42,569 nt of DNA, taken from NCBI GenBank assembly GCA_037968895.1, contig JBBKWJ010000189.1, positions 1-42,569 on the forward strand, read 5' to 3'. The DNA is from JBBKWJ01 sp037968895. Lineage in GTDB: Bacteria; Actinomycetota; Acidimicrobiia; Acidimicrobiales; SZUA-35. Every line of letters begins with the position of its first letter. Within the stretch, counting starts at the first letter, position 1. A model generated the notes under the pieces. That model saw only the letters and a program-made list of their open reading frames with translations, had not been told where the DNA came from and ran no database searches. The translations under genes were made by a program, and so were the position numbers. Of this stretch, positions 37,518 through 42,569 are shown piece by piece.

Positions 37518-39119
37518 ATGAGAGAACAACTTCTCGCCGCCGTTCACACTGCTCTCAATGAGATGGGGGTGGCTGACGTCCCCGATGCCGTGACGATGGA
37601 ACGTCCGGCCCGACGCGAACACGGTGACTGGTCTACCAATGCCGCACTCGTGTGCTCGAAGATCCTTGGTCGGAACCCGCGCGAGATCGGGCAAGAACTG
37701 GCGAACAACCTCGACGCCAATCGTCCGAAGCATGTCGAAGCACTCGAAATCGCAGGGCCAGGCTTCGTCAATTTCAAACTTGCGCCAACCTGGCTCTACG
37801 ACGTGCTCGTCGATGTTGTGGCCGCGGGCGAAGCCAACTTCGGTCGGCTCACGCTTGGTGGCGGTCAAACTGTGAACGTCGAGTTCGTCTCGGCCAACCC
37901 GACAGGGCCGCTCCATGCTGGTGGCGGTCGGTGGGGGGCTTATGGCGATTCGCTGGCCCGCGTCTTCAACCGGTGCGGCTTTGTTGCGCACAAGGAGTAT
38001 TACGCCAACGATCGCGGCAATCAGACTGTGCTCTTTGGTCAGTCGCTCATCGCCGGTAGGGATGGAACAAAGCCGCCCGAGAATGGCTATGTCGGCGAGT
38101 ACATCAAAGAGTGGGCAGACGAGATGCCAGCCGATGCCGACCCGGTGACCTGGGGCGTCGAGCGATCGCTCACCGAAGTGAGAGAAGCACTTCTTTCGAT
38201 GCACGTCGAGTTCGATACGTGGTCGAGTGAGAAGGCGCTCGTCGAGTCTGGTGCGATGGACGCCACCTTCGAGGAGCTGAAAGCGACGGGCTACGTTTTT
38301 GAATCCGACGGCGCCACCTGGTTGCGGACAACTGAGTTTGGTGACGACAAAGACCGGGTTCTCATTCGCTCTGACGGCGAACCAACGTACTTGTTGCCAG
38401 ACATCGCCTACCACCGTGACAAGTTCACAAGAGGCGCCATCGTTATCGACATTCTTGGCGCTGATCACCATGGCTACGTCGCCAGAATGAAGGCCGCGTT
38501 GCTGGCCCTTGGCCACGCGGAAGACACCTACGAGGCGATCATCGGTCAAAACGTCAAGCTCATGCGTGACGGCGTCGAGGTCAAGATGTCGAAGCGGGCT
38601 GGCAACATAGTTGCCATCAGCGATCTCGTCGACGATGTTGGGCCCGATGTCGCCCGGTTCGCCTACCTGCTCCAGTCAGTCGACACGACGCAGACCCTCG
38701 ATATCGACATACTCAGTGCCCAAGCGTCGGAGAATCCCGTCTTCTACGTGCAGTACGCCAACGCCAGAATCCATTCGATCGCCCGCAAGGCGGCAGAGTC
38801 CGGCGTCGAGCGGGCTCCCATAGAGACAGCCAACTTGAGCTTGCTCACACACGAGCGCGAGCTTGACTTGCTGCGACTGCTCTCAGAGTTCGAAGAGGTC
38901 GTAGCGGTCGCATGCGTCGACCGCGCCCCACACAAGGTCACGACCTGGGTTCGCGAGCTCGCCAGTGCGTTTCATGGCTTCTATCGCGATTGTCCCATCC
39001 TGCACACCGAGGTTTCACCCGAGCTGCAGCAGGCGAGATTCTGGCTGGTCGAAGCAACCCGCATTGGCTTAGCGACAGGCCTCGACCTGCTTGGTGTGAG
39101 CGCGCCGGAGCAAATGTGA
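37518..39119 (+). CDS. argS: Arginyl-tRNA synthetase
   Basis: A 533-residue class I synthetase that charges tRNA-Arg. The N-terminal Arg-S add-on domain (1-95, containing REHGDWSTNAALVCSKILGRNPREIG) is followed by the catalytic core with FVSANPTGPLHAGGGRWGAYGDSL, the equivalent of HIGH, then LLPDIAYHRDKF, GADHHGYVARMKAAL and KMSKRAGN (KMSKS loop), and a DALR anticodon domain ending in CPILHTEVSPELQQARFWLVEATRIGLATGLDLLGVSAPEQM. HAGG in place of HIGH fits the actinobacterial form (HIGG). The lysA start overlaps its stop by GTGA. Confidence 0.96.
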   Translation: MREQLLAAVHTALNEMGVADVPDAVTMERPARREHGDWSTNAALVCSKILGRNPREIGQELANNLDANRPKHVEALEIAGPGFVNFKLAPTWLYDVLVDVVAAGEANFGRLTLGGGQTVNVEFVSANPTGPLHAGGGRWGAYGDSLARVFNRCGFVAHKEYYANDRGNQTVLFGQSLIAGRDGTKPPENGYVGEYIKEWADEMPADADPVTWGVERSLTEVREALLSMHVEFDTWSSEKALVESGAMDATFEELKATGYVFESDGATWLRTTEFGDDKDRVLIRSDGEPTYLLPDIAYHRDKFTRGAIVIDILGADHHGYVARMKAALLALGHAEDTYEAIIGQNVKLMRDGVEVKMSKRAGNIVAISDLVDDVGPDVARFAYLLQSVDTTQTLDIDILSAQASENPVFYVQYANARIHSIARKAAESGVERAPIETANLSLLTHERELDLLRLLSEFEEVVAVACVDRAPHKVTTWVRELASAFHGFYRDCPILHTEVSPELQQARFWLVEATRIGLATGLDLLGVSAPEQM

Positions 39120-40387
39120 GCCCGATCCCCTGGCATCTCCTCCCCGACAACGCCTCGCTCGGTGGCAACGGCCAACTCGTCATCGGCGGTTGTGACGTCG
39201 CCGAGCTGGCAGCCGAATTCGGGACGCCACTCTTTATCTACGACGAAGCGCATCTTCGGGCCCGTTGCCGCGAAGCAGTTGCGTCGTTCGGTCGCCACGC
39301 GACCTACGCGTCGAAAGCGTTCATGTGCAAGGCGATGGCCAAGCTTGCGTACGAAGAAGGCATGAGCATCGACGTTGCGACTGGCGGCGAGCTTCACATT
39401 GCGCTGGCCGCTGGAGTCCCTGCGATCAATCTTGTGATGCACGGCAATAACAAGTCGGTGAGTGAGTTGCGATTCGCACTCGACTCTGGCGTCGGTCGCG
39501 TGATCGTTGACAGCTTTGAGGAGATCGATCGCATCGAGGCGTTAGTCGCCGATGGTTGCCGAGTTCCCGATGTTTTGCTTCGCCTTACCCCTGGGGTCGA
39601 GGCTCACACTCACGAGTTCATTTCGACGGGGCAGAACGATTCGAAGTTTGGCTTCACGGTCTCGACCGGTTTAGCTAAGAAAGCGGCCGAGCGCGCCTCA
39701 GCCTCGCCCGCGCTGAATCTGCTCGGGTTCCATGCGCACATCGGTTCGCAGGTCTATCGAGTCGAGTCGTTTGCAGAGGCGCTTGGAGTTCTTGGCGACT
39801 TCGCAAAACCATTCGATCTACCCGAGCTCGTTATTGGCGGAGGGCTGGGCGTTCCCTACGTTGAAGGCGAAGAAGCGCCGAGCATTTCGCAATGGGGTCG
39901 AGTACTGAAGCGGGCCGCAGCGGCAGCCGGAATCTCGTCAGAGATCGGCATCGAGCCCGGCCGATCAATCGCCGCTTCGGCCGCAATTACCGTCTACACC
40001 GTTGGCACCATAAAGCACCTCGAAGGCATCCGGACCTACATCGCAGTCGATGGCGGAATGAGCGACAATCCGCGCCCGGTTCTCTATGGCTCTGGCTATG
40101 AATCGTTCCTTCCCCGAGCCGCGTCAGCTGATCGAACACTCGCCGCCCGAATCGTCGGCAAGCACTGCGAATCTGGCGACATTCTTGTCCGCGAGGCAAT
40201 GGTGCCGGCCGATACCGCGATCGGTGACCTCATCGCAACGCCGGTTACTGGCGCATACGGACACTCAATGGGAAGCAACTACAACAAGGTGCTCCGCCCG
40301 CCCGTGGTGTTCTGCAAAGACGGTGAGGCACGGTTGGTTGTTCGTCGCGAGACCTACGACGACCTTCTTCTTACCGACCTCGGCTAA
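39116..40387 (+). CDS. lysA: Diaminopimelate decarboxylase
   Basis: A 423-residue PLP-dependent alanine-racemase-fold enzyme that converts meso-diaminopimelate to lysine. PLP-lysine is Lys67 (HATYASKAFMCKAM), glycine loop LVIGGGLGVPYVEGEE, substrate motif CESGD (351-355) and dimer contact GAYGHSMGSNYNKVLRP. The GTG at 39116 overlaps the argS stop (GTGA) and begins the expected N-terminus (SPIPWHLLPDNASLGGNGQLVIGG); longer frames run into argS. argS-lysA-hom is a classical actinobacterial gene order, interrupted here by the convergent sigma factor and its partner. Confidence 0.96.
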   Translation: MSPIPWHLLPDNASLGGNGQLVIGGCDVAELAAEFGTPLFIYDEAHLRARCREAVASFGRHATYASKAFMCKAMAKLAYEEGMSIDVATGGELHIALAAGVPAINLVMHGNNKSVSELRFALDSGVGRVIVDSFEEIDRIEALVADGCRVPDVLLRLTPGVEAHTHEFISTGQNDSKFGFTVSTGLAKKAAERASASPALNLLGFHAHIGSQVYRVESFAEALGVLGDFAKPFDLPELVIGGGLGVPYVEGEEAPSISQWGRVLKRAAAAAGISSEIGIEPGRSIAASAAITVYTVGTIKHLEGIRTYIAVDGGMSDNPRPVLYGSGYESFLPRAASADRTLAARIVGKHCESGDILVREAMVPADTAIGDLIATPVTGAYGHSMGSNYNKVLRPPVVFCKDGEARLVVRRETYDDLLLTDLG

Positions 40388-40441
40388 GGATCGAGCGGCC
40401 CCACACGGGTAACCAGACAGGCCGGGCGCAACGAGTCCGCC

Positions 40442-41650
40442 TCATGGCGTTGCCGCGAGCTTGTTCTTGAGAAAGGTCCGTTCTGCTTCATTCGTTGTTT
40501 GCAGCAACGCCTGACTGAACGCTGCACGGGCCTTGTCATGCTGGCCGAGTTGGGACAGAAACTCCGCTCTGGCAACGTGGTAGTAGCGATATGAATCGAG
40601 ACCGTCGATAGTGGCCAACGCGTCGAGCCCGGCTTGAGGACCGCTCGCCTTCGACAATGCAACGGCGCGGTTCAACGCAACAACGTCAGTCGGCTCAAGT
40701 TGGAACAGGACATCGTAAAACGAGGCAATCTTGTGCCAGTCGGTTTCATCGGACGAGGCTGCGCCACTGTGTTCGCGAGCGATCCAGGCCTGCACTTGGT
40801 AGGACCCGACTACTCCAGACATGCGAGCCCGATCAAGATGACGATTGCCAGCTTCAATCAGTGAGCAGTTCCAAAGGGAGCGATCTTGATCTTCGAGAAG
40901 GACGACGTCTCCCGACTCGTCGGTCCGTGTTGAACGTCGGGCGTCGGTGAGGCATATGAGGGCGGCAAGGCCACTTGCTTCACTTTCGTTTGGAAGCAGA
41001 TCGGCAACGAGACCGGCAAGCCACCTCGCTTCGTCGCAGAGACTGCCTCGAACAAGCTGCTGGCCGTCAGAAGCAGCATGGCCTTCGGTGTAGATGAGGT
41101 AGATGATGGCGAGCACAGGAGCGAGTCGGGATGTGAGGTGGTCTCGGTCTGGCGTCGTGAATGGGATGTTCGCCACACGGATTTTGCTTTTCGCCCGCAC
41201 GAGGCGTTTGGCCATCGTTGGCTCGGGAATCAGAAATGCCGCTGCGATCTGAGCCGTCGAAAGGCCGCATACGGCACGAAGAGTGAGTGCAACCTGTGCC
41301 TTCACGTCGAGCGAGGGATGGCAACAGCCGAAGATCAGGGCGAGCTGATCGTCAATTAATTGGTGCGGTGATGGAGGCGGAATGTCGATCTTTGCTTGTA
41401 GTTGCGCCAACCGATCCTCGAAACGGGCTTCTCGTCGAAGCCGGTCAATCGAACGGCGCCGGGCTGTTGTGAGCAGCCACGCTCCCGGTTTGTCTGGTGT
41501 CGTATTAGGCCCCCATTGTTCGGCTGCTTCGGTGAAGGCCTGCTGGGCCGCATCTTCGGCGGCGTCGACGTCGCGCAGGTCTCGCACGAGTGTGGCCACC
41601 ACACGGGGCCACTCCTCAGCAAAGACCTGCGCAACGATCGACTGAGCCAT
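40442..41650 (-). CDS. ECF42-type sigma factor with C-terminal TPR-like extension
   Basis: A 402-residue ECF sigma factor. Region 2 (VFAEEWPRVVATLVRDLRDVDAAEDAAQQAFTEAAEQW, then PGAWLLTTARRRSIDRLRREARF) and region 4 (LTLRAVCGLSTAQIAAAFLIPEPTMAKRLVRAKSKIR) are followed by a long extension containing LAPVLAIIYLIYTEGHAAS (DUF6596) and TPR-like helices (LEPTDVVALNRAVALSKASGPQAGLDALATI, YYHVARAEFLSQLGQHDKARAAFSQAL). This layout and the DGPF gene immediately upstream define ECF42, which has no anti-sigma factor and is controlled through its own C-terminus. It follows the DGPF gene by 12 bases in one operon. Confidence 0.93.
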   Translation of the reverse strand: MAQSIVAQVFAEEWPRVVATLVRDLRDVDAAEDAAQQAFTEAAEQWGPNTTPDKPGAWLLTTARRRSIDRLRREARFEDRLAQLQAKIDIPPPSPHQLIDDQLALIFGCCHPSLDVKAQVALTLRAVCGLSTAQIAAAFLIPEPTMAKRLVRAKSKIRVANIPFTTPDRDHLTSRLAPVLAIIYLIYTEGHAASDGQQLVRGSLCDEARWLAGLVADLLPNESEASGLAALICLTDARRSTRTDESGDVVLLEDQDRSLWNCSLIEAGNRHLDRARMSGVVGSYQVQAWIAREHSGAASSDETDWHKIASFYDVLFQLEPTDVVALNRAVALSKASGPQAGLDALATIDGLDSYRYYHVARAEFLSQLGQHDKARAAFSQALLQTTNEAERTFLKNKLAATP

Positions 41651-41662
41651 CGGACGAGCGCC

Positions 41663-42019
41663 TTATCCCGCCGGGATCTCCATGATGGGGCGAACCTCGA
41701 CCGATCCGTAAGGGGCGAGGGGGCATTTCGCCGCCCACGAAGTGGCCGCATCGATGTCGGGCACGTCAATGATGTAGTACCCGCCGAGCAGCTCTTTCGT
41801 TTCGGCAAACGGACCGTCGGTCGAGAGCGATTCACCATTGCGAACGCGGATGGTCGTAGCGGTCTCAATACCGTGAAGCGGGTCGCCGGCGATCAGGACA
41901 CCAGCCTCGGCCATGGCCTGGGTGTAACCAAACCATTCCTGCATTTCGGCGGCTTGCTCGGGGCTGCCTGCGGCTGGTCCCGCGTCGGCGGCTGAATAGA
42001 GAAGAAGCATGTACTGCAT
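41663..42019 (-). CDS. DGPF-domain (YCII-related) protein
   Basis: A 118-residue protein of the YCII-like ferredoxin-fold family with the name-giving motif in LSTDGPFAETKELLGGYYIIDVPDIDAA. It begins MQYMLLLYSAADAG and ends with EVRPIMEIPAG. DGPF proteins are the conserved genomic partners and usual targets of ECF42 sigma factors; their biochemical role is not settled. It is the first gene of a two-gene operon and has AGGA before the ATG. Confidence 0.92.
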   Translation of the reverse strand: MQYMLLLYSAADAGPAAGSPEQAAEMQEWFGYTQAMAEAGVLIAGDPLHGIETATTIRVRNGESLSTDGPFAETKELLGGYYIIDVPDIDAATSWAAKCPLAPYGSVEVRPIMEIPAG

Positions 42020-42137
42020 GAGTAGTCCTATCTGTATGGAGGTTGTTGGTCTTCAGGGCTACGTCGAACAGGCTGGCCCAAATTGGACACCGCCGCCGGA
42101 TTTCTTCGCAGTTTTCTTTGGAGGCGTCCAGGAAGAA

Positions 42138-42152
42138 AGACCCTCGGGGTCT
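42138..42152. repeat. Short hairpin upstream of hom
   Basis: AGACCC-TCG-GGGTCT is a perfect 6-base inverted repeat with a 3-base loop, 14 bases before the hom -10 box. It could be an operator that covers the -35 region. The flanking genes diverge, so a terminator is unlikely. Confidence 0.4.
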
Positions 42153-42165
42153 GTCTGCGGGCTAC

Positions 42166-42171
42166 TAGAGT
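42166..42171 (+). promoter_or_regulatory. -10 box of hom (leaderless)
   Basis: TAGAGT ends exactly 6 nt before the GTG at 42178, matching the spacing at the other leaderless starts in this window. It shows that hom has its own promoter. Confidence 0.5.
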
Positions 42172-42177
42172 TGCCGG

Positions 42178-42569
42178 GTGACTGAAACAGTGAAAATCGG
42201 ATTGTTGGGCTGCGGAAACGTAGGAGCTGCCCTTGTTGAGCTGATCAACGAACGACGCGAGGCGATTGAAGCGTCGACCGGGCTGAGCCTTGTGGTCAGC
42301 GCCATTACGGTTCGCAGTGCGAGCAAAGCTCGACCTGGTATTAGCTCCGATCTCCTCACCACCGACAGCAAGGCTGTCGTCGCCGACGACGACATCGATA
42401 TTATTGTCGAGGTCATCGGTGGCATCGAACCAGCTCGAACCCTCATCCTCGACGCGCTTGGCTCGGGCAAGCCCGTCGTCACCGCCAATAAGGAACTCCT
42501 CGCCAACTTTGGCACTGAGCTCTACGCCGCTGCTGACGCAGCTGGCGTCGACCTTCTGTTTGAGGCCGC
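42178..42569 (+). CDS. hom: Homoserine dehydrogenase, N-terminal part
   Basis: The first 130 residues of a homoserine dehydrogenase, cut by the window end. TVKIGLLGCGNVGAALVELI is the Rossmann GxGxxG site for NAD(P). VEVIGGIEPARTLILDALGSGKPVVTANKELLANFG is the conserved family segment with the catalytic-site TANKE. It reduces aspartate semialdehyde to homoserine for threonine and methionine. The GTG at 42178 is chosen for the leaderless promoter just upstream. The usual neighbours thrC and thrB would lie beyond the window. Confidence 0.95.
   Translation, partial: MTETVKIGLLGCGNVGAALVELINERREAIEASTGLSLVVSAITVRSASKARPGISSDLLTTDSKAVVADDDIDIIVEVIGGIEPARTLILDALGSGKPVVTANKELLANFGTELYAAADAAGVDLLFEA

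Noticed and set aside
37899..37950. HIGH motif of argS reads HAGG, apparently missing the second histidine
   Set aside because: Actinobacterial ArgS proteins typically carry HIGG at this place, so the change is a lineage feature, not a defect.
40388..40441. Terminator between lysA and the sigma factor gene
   Set aside because: Only a 5-base inverted repeat with a 19-base loop (CGGCC/GGCCG) is present, too weak to call.
42055..42075. ECF42-type promoter before the DGPF gene
   Set aside because: A TGTTCGA-like sequence is present on the minus strand, but it does not match the expected -35 exactly and no -10 partner at proper spacing was found.

Overview
The window looks like part of the chromosome of a free-living actinobacterium, most likely an Acidimicrobiia member of the Ilumatobacter type. 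This is inferred from four things: the actinobacterial trio of SCO1664-family, DUF3090 and histidine-phosphatase genes; an F420-type luciferase-like oxidoreductase next to dihydropyrimidinase; the order tRNA-Arg(CCG), argS, lysA, hom; and many promoters whose TANNNT -10 box lies only 6-10 nt before the start codon (leaderless or near-leaderless transcripts). Genes are densely packed with many 1-4 base overlaps, and GC content looks moderately high throughout. I see no insertion sequence, prophage, CRISPR array or obvious foreign island.

Layout. 1-1002: start of a UvrD-type helicase and a membrane-anchored LysM protein, both on the minus strand. 1107-8440: a Tad/Flp pilus locus (small unknown protein, MerR-type HTH protein, CpaB, CpaE, CpaF, TadB, TadC, a tiny Flp-like pilin and three TadE/F/G-like pseudopilins), without a prepilin peptidase in view. 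8437-16878: a pyrimidine/hydantoin catabolic island. An M20 carbamoylase diverges from an operon of nitrilase-type N-carbamoyl amidase, dihydropyrimidinase, an F420-type oxidoreductase and a complete NMT1/THI5-type ABC importer; the divergent promoter region holds two perfect palindromes. 16939-21791: the SCO1664/DUF3090/phosphatase trio, family-5 uracil-DNA glycosylase, a small lipoprotein, an FrhB-like iron-sulfur flavoprotein and 3-methyladenine glycosylase I. 21882-23129: an acyl-CoA dehydrogenase under a textbook TetR-like dyad.

23294-36962 is a surface-polysaccharide region: an LCP ligase, the sulfate-activation genes cysD-cysN-cysC, a Wzz/BY-kinase-like protein whose ATPase motifs are all degenerate, a Wzy-type polymerase/ligase, a GH26-like lipoprotein, a flippase, an APH-like kinase, a two-subunit Alg14/Alg13 glycosyltransferase and a GT2. 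The PAPS-forming module between the LCP and Wzz genes suggests, but does not prove, a sulfated glycan. 36993-42569: tRNA-Arg(CCG), a small unknown protein, argS, lysA, an ECF42 sigma factor with its DGPF partner, and the start of hom.

The points most worth following are the possible F420-dependent pyrimidine or hydantoin pathway, the PAPS/polysaccharide link with a dead BY-kinase, the dyad operators at 9752-9801 and 21851-21876, the repeated CTACGTTT motif in the Tad promoters, and three convergent gene pairs that share a CTAG at their stop codons. No stretch longer than 300 bases lacks a gene; the longest is 27533-27812.
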